Source of the DNA: Rhodospirillaceae bacterium
GTDB lineage: Bacteria > Pseudomonadota > Alphaproteobacteria > Dongiales > Dongiaceae
Assembly (NCBI GenBank): GCA_016712715.1
Contig: JADJQM010000001.1
Location: forward strand, 744,001-808,000
DNA length: 64,000 nucleotides
Direction: 5' to 3'
A program made the position numbers and the translations under genes. The notes beneath the pieces are model-generated. The model was not told where the DNA came from and did no database searches. It saw only the letters and a program-made list of their open reading frames with translations. How positions within the stretch are numbered: position 1 is the stretch's first letter; each line of letters begins with the position of its first letter. Positions 28,813 through 37,050 of the stretch are shown here, one piece after another.

Positions 28813-30120
28813 ATGAGCGTCGCCGCCTGGGTGATGTTTGGGCTGTTCTTTCTGTGGTCGTTTCTCGGCATGCCGATCGGCCATGCCATGATGGCCGCCG
28901 CCTTCGTCTATCTCATCTGGACCGGGCAGGATCTGGCGATCGTGGCCTCGCAGAGCCTCTCCGGCCTCTTCAACAGCTTCGTCCTGATGTCCGTTCCGCT
29001 GTTCATCCTGTCGGCCGACATCATGAACGCCAGCAAGATCACCGACCGCCTGTTCGAATTCGCCAATCTGCTGGTCGGCCGCATGCGTGGTGGCCTGGCC
29101 CATGTCAACGTCGTGGCCAGCATGATCTTCTCCGGCATGAGCGGCAGCGCGCTCGCCGACGCGGCAGGCCCCGGCAAGCTTGAAGTCGATATGATGATCA
29201 AGGCGGGCTACTCGCCGGGCTTCTCGGCCGCGTTGAGCGCCACCTCGGCCATCATCGGTCCGATCATTCCGCCCTCGATCCCCATGGTCATCTACGGCGT
29301 CGTCTCCAACACCTCGATCGGCTTCCTGTTCATAGCCGGGGTCATTCCGGGCTTGCTGCTGGGGTTCACCCAGATGGGCATCGTCGCAATCATTGCCAGG
29401 AAGCGCAACTTTCCGGTCGAAGCCAAGCCAACACGCCCCGAGGCTGTGCGGACGCTCAAGACCGCGCTGCCGGCCTTGCTCTTGCCGGTCATCATGCTGG
29501 GTGGGATCTACAGCGGCGCGGTGACGCCAACTGAAGCCGCCGCCGTCGCCGCCGCCTATGCCTTGCTGTTGGCCGTGTTCTGGTACCAGACGCTCAATTT
29601 CGGCAAGTTCGTCAATGTCCTCATCGATTCCTCGCGCTCGACGGCGATCGTTGCCATCACCATCGCCGGCGCCCTGGTGATGAACTGGATTGTTGCCGCC
29701 GAACAGATCCCCGAGGCCATGGGCGCCTGGATGATCTCGCTCGACATGTCGCCCGTCATGTTCCTCCTGGCGGTCAACATCCTTTTCCTTTTTCTGGGCG
29801 CCTTCCTCGACACCATGCTGATGCTGTTGATCGTCGTGCCGATCTTGATGCCCACCGTGGTCAATCTCGGCATCGACCCGGTACATTTCGGCGTCACCTC
29901 GGTGATCAACATGATGATCGGCCTGGTGACACCGCCGATGGGCGAGCTGGTGTTCCTGATTTCGGGCGTGTCCGGTGTGCCGGTGGCGGCGATCAGCAAG
30001 GAACTGTGGGGGTTCCTCATTGCCTTGATCGGCCTGTTATTTGTGCTGGTTTATGTGCCGGAAATCACCCTGTGGCTACCCGTCCAGATGGGCTACCAGC
30101 CGATCCATGCGGTGCCGTGA
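28813..30120 (+). CDS. TRAP transporter large membrane subunit (DctM)
   Basis: 435 residues, about twelve transmembrane segments. It is the sodium-driven secondary transporter core of the TRAP system. Family motifs are GMSGSALADAAGPGKLE (quoted in part), AIIGPIIPPSIPMVIYG and VTPTEAAAVAAAYAL. With the DctP and DctQ partners it imports a carboxylate, which fits the aldehyde dehydrogenase and altronate-dehydratase-like genes that follow. Confidence 0.9.
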   Translation: MSVAAWVMFGLFFLWSFLGMPIGHAMMAAAFVYLIWTGQDLAIVASQSLSGLFNSFVLMSVPLFILSADIMNASKITDRLFEFANLLVGRMRGGLAHVNVVASMIFSGMSGSALADAAGPGKLEVDMMIKAGYSPGFSAALSATSAIIGPIIPPSIPMVIYGVVSNTSIGFLFIAGVIPGLLLGFTQMGIVAIIARKRNFPVEAKPTRPEAVRTLKTALPALLLPVIMLGGIYSGAVTPTEAAAVAAAYALLLAVFWYQTLNFGKFVNVLIDSSRSTAIVAITIAGALVMNWIVAAEQIPEAMGAWMISLDMSPVMFLLAVNILFLFLGAFLDTMLMLLIVVPILMPTVVNLGIDPVHFGVTSVINMMIGLVTPPMGELVFLISGVSGVPVAAISKELWGFLIALIGLLFVLVYVPEITLWLPVQMGYQPIHAVP

Positions 30121-30144
30121 AAATTTAGGCGTTAGGAGACGGAA

Positions 30145-31614
30145 ATGCCGACGATGAAGGATATCGTGAATGGAGTAAGCCGCTACCGGCACTTCATCAA
30201 TGGCGGCTGGACAGACTCCACCGCCAAGGAATGGATCGAGGTCGAGAATCCAGCAACCGGCCAAGTCATCGCAACGGTCCCCAAGGGCACTGCCGACGAT
30301 GCTGACCGCGCATTGGTGGCCGCACAGGCGGCGCAGCCCGGTTGGGAGGCGAAACCGCCCATCGAGCGGGCAAGGCTGCTGATCGGGCTTGCCCGGCTCA
30401 TCCTCGAAAACCGCGACCGGCTGGCACGTCTGGTGGTGGCCGAGCAGGGCAAGCCGCTGCAGGAAGCGCGCGGCGAGATCGAAGGAACAGCGCTCTATCT
30501 CACCTATGCCGCCGAGGAAGCGCGGCGCATCACCGGCGACATCATTCCGTCCGACAATGCCGACGAGCAGGTCTGGATCGAACGGGTCGCCCATGGCGTC
30601 GTGGTGGGATTGACCGCCTGGAACTATCCCGCGGCGCTCACCACCCGCAAGATGGGGCCGGCCTTGATGGCTGGCAACACCGTCGTCATCAAATCTCACG
30701 AGGGTACACCACTCTCGGCCTTAGAGATCGCGCAGCTTTCGACTCAACTCGATTTCCCGCCGGGCGTCATCAATGTGGTGAGCGGCACCGGCGACGGACT
30801 CGGCGCGGCCTTGGTCAGGCATCCGATCCCGCGCCTCATAACGCTCACCGGCAGTGTCCGGGCAGGCAAGGAGATCTTCAAGAATGCCGCCGACGATCTC
30901 AAGATCCTGCGCCTCGAGCTGGGCGGCAAGGCGCCCTTCATCGTAGCCGAGGATGCCGATATCGGTGCCGCCGTGAAGGCGGCGGTAGCCTCGCGCTTCG
31001 AGAATTGCGGCCAGATCTGCATCTGCAATGAGCGCATGTATATCCATGAGCGGATCGCCGACGAGTTCACCGAGAAATTTGTGAAGGCGGTCAAGGCATT
31101 GAAAATAGGCAATCCGCTCGATCTGGTCGATATCGGCCCCAAATTCAGCGGCCCCGAACTCGACAAGGTCGAGCGCATGGTGAAGGCGGCGGTCGCTGCC
31201 GGCGCCAGAATCCTGACCGGCGGCAATCGCTTGACCCAGGGTGAATTTGCGCAGGGGCACTGGTTTGAGCCCACGGTCCTCACCGCCACCGATAATCGCA
31301 TGGCGATCATGCAGGACGAAGTCTTCGGCCCGGTTATCCCCTTGATGAAGGTCACGGACTTCGACGAGGGACTGCGCCTTGCCAACGAATCCCGCTATGG
31401 TCTGTCTGCCTATGTTTTCACCAAGGATCTGCGGCGGCTGATGCGCCTCATTCGAGAGCTGAAATTCGGCGAGATCTACGTCAACCGGCCCGGCGGCGAC
31501 GCGGTCCATGCCCATCATGCGGGCTTGCGCCACAGCGGCATCGGCGGCGAAGACGGCAAATACGGTTTTGACGCCTATTTCCAGAAGAAGACAATCTATG
31601 TGAACTATGCCTGA
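30145..31614 (+). CDS. NAD-dependent aldehyde dehydrogenase (AldA-like)
   Basis: 489 residues of the ALDH superfamily. The catalytic general-base glutamate is in LELGGKAPF, the nucleophilic cysteine in FENCGQICICNERMY (the AldA/lactaldehyde-dehydrogenase variant), and the substrate pocket in TAWNYPAAL. It oxidises a short hydroxy- or keto-aldehyde to the acid. With the DapA-family and altronate-like enzymes it could perform the semialdehyde step of sugar-acid catabolism. It is preceded by TAGGAGACGG as ribosome binding site. Confidence 0.9.
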   Translation: MPTMKDIVNGVSRYRHFINGGWTDSTAKEWIEVENPATGQVIATVPKGTADDADRALVAAQAAQPGWEAKPPIERARLLIGLARLILENRDRLARLVVAEQGKPLQEARGEIEGTALYLTYAAEEARRITGDIIPSDNADEQVWIERVAHGVVVGLTAWNYPAALTTRKMGPALMAGNTVVIKSHEGTPLSALEIAQLSTQLDFPPGVINVVSGTGDGLGAALVRHPIPRLITLTGSVRAGKEIFKNAADDLKILRLELGGKAPFIVAEDADIGAAVKAAVASRFENCGQICICNERMYIHERIADEFTEKFVKAVKALKIGNPLDLVDIGPKFSGPELDKVERMVKAAVAAGARILTGGNRLTQGEFAQGHWFEPTVLTATDNRMAIMQDEVFGPVIPLMKVTDFDEGLRLANESRYGLSAYVFTKDLRRLMRLIRELKFGEIYVNRPGGDAVHAHHAGLRHSGIGGEDGKYGFDAYFQKKTIYVNYA

Positions 31615-31624
31615 CGTGAGAGAG

Positions 31625-33162
31625 ATGACCGAACGTAGCAACCAACCGCCCATCCTGTTGCTCAACCCGGCCGACCCGCTGGTCGTGGCCACCCGTGACC
31701 TCGCAGCTGGCGAGGAGATCGGGCTGGGGGAGTTGAGGCCGCTGGAGCCGATCGGTCGCGGACACAAACTGGCGATCAAGCCGATCGAGAAAGGCGCGCC
31801 CGTGCGCAAGCTCGGCCAGATCATCGGCCTGGCGACCCAGGACATCGCAACTGGCCGTCATATTCACACCCACAATGTCGAATTCCGTCCGAGTGCCGCC
31901 GATCATGGGATCGGCGCCCATCGCAGCAATCTGCCGATTCTGCCAGAGAGCGAAGCCGCGACGTTTGAAGGGATCAGGCGCGCCGATGGCTCCGTCGCAA
32001 CGCGCAACTATATCGGCATCCTCACCACGGTGAATTGCTCGGCCCAGGTCGCGCGCATGATCTCAGATCATTTCCGCCTGTCGGACGACCTCAAACCCTA
32101 TCCCAACATCGACGGCATCGTGGCCCTCACCCACAAGAGCGGCTGCGAAGGCGGCGACGAGACGGAAGGCTATTACGCACTGCGCCGCACGGTGGCCGGC
32201 TACGCCAAACACGCCAATTTCGGCGCCGTACTGATCATCGGCCTCGGCTGCGAAGCCAACCAGCTGCCGCGCCTGGTGACCGAAGAAGGACTGCAGGCCG
32301 GGCAGCGCATCCACACCCTGATCATTCAGGATTTCGGCGGCACCCGCAAGACTGTCGATGCCGCGATTGCCAGGATCCGGGAGATGCTGCCGGTCGTGAA
32401 TGCCGTCAAACGCGAGACGGTGCCGGCAAAGCATCTGATCCTCGGCCTGCAATGCGGTGGGTCCGATGGGTTCTCGGCCATCACCGCCAACCCGGCGTTG
32501 GGAGTCGCGGCCGACATCCTGGTGCAGCATGGCGGCACCTCGATCCTCAGCGAGACACCGGAGATCTACGGCGCGGAACATATGCTGTTGGGTCGCGCGA
32601 TCAGCGACGAGGTCGGGCGCAAACTCCTCGACCTGCTGCGCTGGTGGGAGAAATATGCGGCTCGGAACGACGAGTCACTCGACAACAACCCTCTCCCGGC
32701 AACAAAGCTGGCGGGCTTACCACCATTCTCGAGAAGTCCCTCGGAGCTGCCGCCAAGGGTGGGCGCAGCGATCTGGTGGACGTCTACAAATATGCTGAAC
32801 CCGTCACCAAGTCAGGCTTGGTTTTCATGGATACACCGGGCTACGATCCGGTCGCTGTCACTGGCCAAGTGGCCGGTGGGGCGAACATGATCTGTTTCAC
32901 CACCGGCCGCGGGTCGTGTTTTGGCTGCAAGCCGGCGCCCAGCCTGAAGCTGGCCACGAATTCGCCCATGTATCACCGCATGGCCGACGATATGGATATC
33001 AATTGCGGTGAGATCATGGACGGGGCCAGTACCGTGGAAGAAATGGGCGAACGCATCTTCCAGCTGATTCTCGACACAGCGTCCGGCAAACGCAGCAAAA
33101 GCGAAATCATGGGCTATGGTGAAGATGAATTCGCCCCCTGGCAATTGAGCGCCACGCTCTGA
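31625..33162 (+). pseudogene. Altronate dehydratase family protein (UxaA-like), frameshifted
   Basis: An N-terminal SAF domain (about residues 8-95) is followed by the UxaA/GarD catalytic part, with HKSGCEGGDE and GLGCEANQ, and after the shift GRGSCFGCKPAPSLKLATN. The frame is lost near 32692, where a C run seems one base short; NKAGGLTTILEKSLGA follows in the next frame and runs to 33162. It would dehydrate altronate, galactarate or a related acid. It starts just after the aldehyde dehydrogenase (31625, or 31607 overlapping it). Confidence 0.8.
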
Positions 33163-33848
33163 TGCCACCGGTCTGGCCGCCGCCGGAAAGTGCCTGGAAA
33201 AAGACTCTGGGAAAGGCGGTATCCGCCCATCATGGCGCCACATGCCTGAGCAGATGGGAGGATGTCGGCAAGCTGCTCGGCAAGCCTAAGGTCATCTGTT
33301 GTCTCGGCAATGGCCCGTCCAGCGAGGATGCCAACCTCGAAGGGCAACCCTTCGACGCTCTGTTCCGCGTCAATTATCAATGGCTGAGCCGCGGTTTCCT
33401 GACCGACCCGGCCATTGTCTTCACCGCAGACCCAGAAGCGCCACCGGCTGGATCGCGTGCGATTCTTGCTTTCCCGACGCGCGAGGATGCCAATCTGATT
33501 CTGCGCGGCCATGATGCCGCCGGCCAGCACACGCCGCGGCGGTATTTCGTCTTTCCCGAACTGCCGTCACCCGTCGCGGCACGAACCTGGCCGGCGCGAC
33601 CGACCAACGGTGCCCTGATGATCGCTGCTGCTGTTGCCTTGGCACCTCGCCGCATTGTCATTGCCGGGATCGACCTCTATGATCATCCGGCGGGCAAATA
33701 TCCGGGCGTTTCCGACGTCGACAATATCTATGACGATATCCATGACCGGGATGTCGACCTCGACGTCATCCGACTGGCCCTCAACGGATTTGCCGGCGAG
33801 GTTACGATCCTGGGTGAGCGGCTACAAAGGGCCCTGAACCAAAGCTGA
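33162..33848 (+). CDS. Putative GT29-like (sialyltransferase-like) protein
   Basis: 228 residues, no signal peptide or membrane segment. CCLGNGPSSED resembles the L-motif, and RPTNGALMIAAAVAL with AGIDLYDHPAGKYPG resembles the S-motif region of the GT29 sialyltransferase-like fold, though the family assignment is by motif memory only. Its ATG overlaps the stop of the UxaA-like gene, so it is cotranscribed with catabolic genes, an odd place for a glycosyltransferase. It is the last chromosomal plus-strand gene before the prophage. Confidence 0.5.
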   Translation: MPPVWPPPESAWKKTLGKAVSAHHGATCLSRWEDVGKLLGKPKVICCLGNGPSSEDANLEGQPFDALFRVNYQWLSRGFLTDPAIVFTADPEAPPAGSRAILAFPTREDANLILRGHDAAGQHTPRRYFVFPELPSPVAARTWPARPTNGALMIAAAVALAPRRIVIAGIDLYDHPAGKYPGVSDVDNIYDDIHDRDVDLDVIRLALNGFAGEVTILGERLQRALNQS

Positions 33849-33902
33849 GAGCTCAACCGCCCTCGCCTGCCCTCTTGGCGTTCATTCAGCTTCCAATGAA
33901 AA

Positions 33903-34253
33903 TCAGCTGTCGATGCGCGCGCTGAACCAATTGTCTGTACCGGTCTCAAGGAAGACGACAGAGACGTCATTGCGCGGGATCCCTGCATCGACGCAGAGCG
34001 CGCACAGCCCTTCGTAAGTCTCGCGCTTGACGGTATGGCTGCGCCCTGGCAGCAAGGTTATTTCAACGATGAAGCAAGTCTTCATTGGCATGGTGCGCGG
34101 CAAGAGCACTGCCTGCGGTGTCGTGAGCAGAACCTGATAGGCGTCTTCCGCCACCTGATGAATGGCAGCGAAGGTCTTGCGCAAGGAATGCAAAAAAGAG
34201 TCCGAAACGACTGCGGCATTTTCCTTCGTGGCAGAAATGCGAATGAGCGGCAT
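33903..34253 (-). CDS. Tautomerase family protein
   Basis: 116 residues starting MPLIRISATKEN from the ATG at 34253. The proline exposed after methionine removal is the catalytic base in this superfamily. The pattern KRETYEGLCALCVDAGIP and the C-terminal NWFSARID fit the longer tautomerase_2 type. An in-frame start nine codons upstream (34280) would hide the catalytic proline and is rejected. It is the last probable host gene before the prophage end. Confidence 0.75.
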   Translation of the reverse strand: MPLIRISATKENAAVVSDSFLHSLRKTFAAIHQVAEDAYQVLLTTPQAVLLPRTMPMKTCFIVEITLLPGRSHTVKRETYEGLCALCVDAGIPRNDVSVVFLETGTDNWFSARIDS

Positions 34254-34699
34254 TTTGTGACCAGATGAAATGAAGATCAATGAGCCCGGCCGGTGCCAGG
34301 AACTGCTGCCAGATTGGCCGCGATATCGATCCTATTGCACTAACGCGAGTATACATCATCTCTGACTTCGAATGTGTCACGGCTTTGCCTCACGGAAAAG
34401 GCAATATTCCGTGTGTTGAGGGGCACTTGTATCTGGAGTGAACCGAGAAAGGCCGGATCAACCCGGATTTCCCCGGACGGCGCCGGATAAAACGCGGGAA
34501 AACCGGGCAAATTGAGCTACTCCGCCTCTTCCTGGCGAGCGCCACGGGGGAGGCTTTTTGATTCTGGAGTCAGCGCTCGTGCCGGCGCTATCGCCACTTG
34601 ATCCTGGAGAAACCAGCACGAGCGTTCGCACTCGCGGGACGTGCAACGGATTGACGGATTCCACACCAAATGGTGGTATCCGAGTGGCCACGACCAGCT
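34254..34699. other. 446-base non-coding region holding the prophage left end
   Basis: No gene is supported on either strand. The region should contain the boundary between host DNA and the Mu-like prophage. It holds repeated CACGG elements with an inverted repeat CACGGAA / TTCCGTG (34391-34397 and 34407-34413), a CCGGAT array with 10-bp period (34443-34508), CTGGAG copies at 34433, 34564 and 34604, and a 9-base inverted repeat CGCTCGTGC / GCACGAGCG (34574-34582 and 34616-34624). Such repeats are what transposase end-binding sites look like. The exact TG terminus cannot be fixed without the right end. Confidence 0.5.
34443..34508. repeat. Helically phased CCGGAT array, 10-bp period
   Basis: CCGGA(T/C) occurs at 34453, 34463, 34473 and 34483, exactly 10 bases apart. 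Weaker copies in the same phase are CCGAGA at 34443, CGCGGG at 34493 and CCGGGC at 34503. The four-base linkers differ (CAAC, TTCC, GGCG, AAAA). The spacing puts all copies on one face of the helix. Function unknown; a cooperative protein-binding array near the phage end is the obvious guess. Confidence 0.7.
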
Positions 34700-35230
34700 T
34701 TAGGCCGAGCGTTTACTAGATGGGGCGTCGGCAGCGGGCGTTGACCGCAGATCGCGCCGAAGCTCCTCGAGCGCCAGCTTCAACCCCACAATTCGCTCGC
34801 CGGGGTCCGTGTAAGCGTCGATCAACTTGTTGAAAATACGGGCTGATGTCTTGCCGTGGTCGTTTGCGCCCATGCGGGCGTTTTCCTCCCGGTACACGGT
34901 GGCGACGCCGTCCGTGATCTTCCCGAAAAGGTCGATATCGACATAGGTAGACGGGAGCGGTGCTAACCGCATCTCGCCCTGCCCCGTCGCTAACCAATTC
35001 AAATTAATACGCTTTGGAGCCGCCAGCCGTGACAGCACGTCGAATGGGGCGGCGCTCAACCCTCGTACATATCGCTTCAACTGCTCTGCGCTCACCCCAG
35101 CGGCGTCGGCTGCATCCTTCTTTCGGCCGTACAGATCGATGACCGCATTTATGCGAGTTCCGAGTTCCACATCCGAACTCGGAACTGCTCCATCGCCTAC
35201 TTCATTTAGTTCCGACTTCTTATAAACCAT
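34700..35230 (-). CDS. Phage repressor (Mu c-like HTH protein)
   Basis: A 176-residue protein with an N-terminal helix-turn-helix at about residues 25-80 (RINAVIDLYGRKKDAADAAGVSAEQLKRYVRG, seen in part as DAADAAGVSAEQLKRYVRG, and LNWLATGQGEM). The rest is helical and charged. It is transcribed away from ner and the early operon, the position of the Mu c repressor. Its first codons overlap a cluster of 12-base operator-like repeats, so autoregulation is likely. No protease (LexA-type) domain is visible, so induction is probably not by self-cleavage. Confidence 0.8.
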   Translation of the reverse strand: MVYKKSELNEVGDGAVPSSDVELGTRINAVIDLYGRKKDAADAAGVSAEQLKRYVRGLSAAPFDVLSRLAAPKRINLNWLATGQGEMRLAPLPSTYVDIDLFGKITDGVATVYREENARMGANDHGKTSARIFNKLIDAYTDPGERIVGLKLALEELRRDLRSTPAADAPSSKRSA

Positions 35231-35289
35231 TGATACTCACCAGTAATATTGAATATCGCAAAAAATCGCGATCCATATAACTCGGAACT
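35156..35289. repeat. Four copies of a 12-base operator-like element
   Basis: AGTTCCGAGTTC at 35156-35167 and its exact reverse complement GAACTCGGAACT at 35175-35186 form a perfect 12-base inverted repeat with a 7-base spacer. AGTTCCGACTTC at 35208-35219 has one mismatch, and AACTCGGAACT lies at 35279-35289. The cluster spans the repressor start and the divergent gap. This is how a phage operator region controlling repressor and early promoters would look. Confidence 0.65.
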
Positions 35290-35345
35290 CGAATATCTGT
35301 TTACACGACTCGCAGATATTCGATACTGTTTGTAGGTTCCTACAA
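35290..35345. promoter_or_regulatory. Inverted repeats in the repressor-ner gap
   Basis: CGAATATCTG (35290-35299) and CAGATATTCG (35313-35322) are a perfect 10-base inverted repeat with a 13-base spacer. TTGTAGG-TT-CCTACAA (35330-35345) is a second perfect palindrome. A related GAATATCG lies at 35251. They differ from the AGTTCCGAGTTC family and may be Ner sites, while that family may belong to the repressor. Confidence 0.5.
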
Positions 35346-35397
35346 CAAACCACCCGCAAAAAGCCGGCCTGGCAGGGCCGGCAAAATTGGAACCGAG

Positions 35398-35700
35398 ATG
35401 GCACTGAAAACGAAGGACCGGGCGCCCCACTGGGTACGCTTCATGCTCAACCAGAAGGGCCTCACTTTTGCCCTTATCGACCGCGCCCAGGGTTTCCGGG
35501 CAGGCATTGCGTGCCTGACTTGCCGGCGCCCCTGCGCGGCGGCCGAACAGGCAATCGCCGACGCCCTTGGCCTCGATCCCAGAGAGATCTGGCCGTCTCG
35601 CTTTGATCCCCGAACCGGTGCCCGGCTCAGTCCGCAACCTATGCAGAACTATAGGGATCGGCACCGCCTCGGCACCAGTCAAAAAGCAAAGGCGGCTTAG
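35398..35700 (+). CDS. Ner/Nlp-family early regulator
   Basis: 100 residues. The Ner helix-turn-helix pattern is present and ends with the strongly conserved tail IWPSRFDPRTGARLSPQPMQNYR (seen in part as IWPSRFDPRTG and PQPMQNYR). In Mu, Ner binds between the divergent promoters and turns down early and repressor transcription. The position, directly after the operator region, is the classical one. An odd CLTCRRPC cysteine cluster interrupts the helix-turn-helix middle. Confidence 0.85.
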   Translation: MALKTKDRAPHWVRFMLNQKGLTFALIDRAQGFRAGIACLTCRRPCAAAEQAIADALGLDPREIWPSRFDPRTGARLSPQPMQNYRDRHRLGTSQKAKAA

Positions 35701-35753
35701 ACCATGGCTTCAGCAAATTTGACCCCCTCCACCCTGTCGCTCCGGGTGCCGGC

Positions 35754-36569
35754 ATGAAGGCCCTCGGCCTTCAGGAGATCGACGTCGCCTTGATTGACGT
35801 CGGCCCCCGCCTCCGCCCCGTAAACGAGGCCTATGTGGCCGTCCTGGCCGCCAACATCGGCCAGCAAAAGCGCCTCCGTCAGCCGATCGACGTCCGGGTC
35901 GGCAAAAGCGGCCGTTATCGGTTGATCGCAGGCGCCCACCGCCTGGCCGCCGTGACCCAGATTGAGTGGTCGAAGATCAGCGCCTTTGTCTACGAGGCGA
36001 ACGACGACGAAGCCCGGATGGCCGAGATCGATGAAAACATCGTCCGGCACGAGCTAAATCCGCTCGATCGAGCCATGTTCCTGGCCGAGCGGAAGAAGAT
36101 TTATGAGCGCCTTCACCCCGAGGTGAAGAAGGGAGCCCAAGGCGGACGCGGCGGGCAGCGGAATGAAAGCGACATCGTGTCGTTTTCAAAGGAAACGGCC
36201 GCCCGCGTCGGCCTGTCGGAGCGCGCCGTGCAGCGCGCCGTCTCGATCGCCAACGGCCTGACGGTGGAGACCCGCAAGGCGATCGCCGGAACGTCCTTCG
36301 CCTTGAAGCAGGCCGAGCTGATCGCCCTCGCCAAACTCACCGCTCCCCAACAGCAGAAAGTCGTTCGGCTCCTCCTTGCCGATAACGCCAAGTTTCGGTC
36401 AGTGCGACAGGCCGCCGACAGCGTCGCCGGCCGGACGGCAAAGCCGGTCGATGGCTTCGCCCGGCTGGTCACCGTTTATCGGCACGCGACAGCCGCCGAG
36501 CGCCGTCAGTTCCGCGCCTGGCTCACCAAAGAGGGCGAGCTGTCGACGGGCAAGAAGGAGGCGGCATGA
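35754..36569 (+). CDS. ParB-like nuclease-domain protein of Mu-like phages
   Basis: 271 residues. A ParB N-terminal domain covers about residues 10-100 (RLRPVNEAY, RLIAGAHRLAAV and the ENIVRHELNPLDRAMF box). A helix-turn-helix-like middle follows (ETAARVGLSERAVQRAVSIA). Such proteins occur early in Mu-like prophages of alphaproteobacteria; the role is unknown. The ATG at 35754 overlaps the stop of a 17-codon frame (35704-35757) in ATGA fashion. Either this is a coupled leader or a frameshift hides the true start at 35704. Confidence 0.75.
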   Translation: MKALGLQEIDVALIDVGPRLRPVNEAYVAVLAANIGQQKRLRQPIDVRVGKSGRYRLIAGAHRLAAVTQIEWSKISAFVYEANDDEARMAEIDENIVRHELNPLDRAMFLAERKKIYERLHPEVKKGAQGGRGGQRNESDIVSFSKETAARVGLSERAVQRAVSIANGLTVETRKAIAGTSFALKQAELIALAKLTAPQQQKVVRLLLADNAKFRSVRQAADSVAGRTAKPVDGFARLVTVYRHATAAERRQFRAWLTKEGELSTGKKEAA

Positions 36570-37022
36570 CCCGCCACCGCAAAGACGGCAAGACCCTCGA
36601 CCTGCTGGCCTGGGAGCCGCCGGTGCCGACGCGTGCGTTCGAGCCGGAGAAGATCAGGGCATCCTCGCTCCGCGCCGGAATTTCAAAGGCGACGTCGGCA
36701 GCGTTGAAGGAATGCGGCCGCTCGCGCAACGAGACGGCCACCTTGATGTCGGAATGGCTCGGCGAAAGCGTCTCCGAGCACATGCTGAACACGTTTGCCA
36801 GCGAAGGCCGTGAAGATCACGTCCATTCGCTTCCTCGGCATTTGCCATGCCACCGGCGACGCCCAGCGCTTGCTGCAGGCGCTCGCCGATCACTTCGACT
36901 TGGCGGTTATCCCGACCAGGTTCGTGGCTGCGATCGAGGAAGCGATCCTCACCGAAAAAATCGAAGAGCTGCAGCAGCGCAAGCAATTGTCGCGCGGCCG
37001 CTGGAAAGGGCCACGGGGCTAA
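36566..37022 (+). pseudogene. Mu-like phage early protein, apparently frameshifted
   Basis: The first part, from the ATG overlapping the ParB-like stop, reads EKIRASSLRAGISKATSAALKECG and then SVSEHMLNTFASEGREDH. The second part, ITSIRFLGICHATGD to a stop at 37022, follows in another frame near 36810. Together they make one protein of about 150 residues like those between ParB-like and transposase genes in related prophages. The junction could be explained by loss of one copy of an 8-base repeat (aagatcac). Function unknown. Confidence 0.6.
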
Positions 37023-37050
37023 GAGCATGGGGTCGGTATCGGGGGAACTT

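Noticed and set aside
28447..29886. 479-codon open frame on the minus strand opposite the DctQ/DctM genes
   Set aside because: Composition is histidine-, glutamine- and aspartate-rich and repetitive, as expected for the complement of hydrophobic membrane-protein codons; DctM on the plus strand is unambiguous.
34254..34699. Possible tRNA-type attachment site for an integrase
   Set aside because: No integrase or tRNA gene is present; the element encodes a DDE transposase and should insert nearly at random with a short target duplication.
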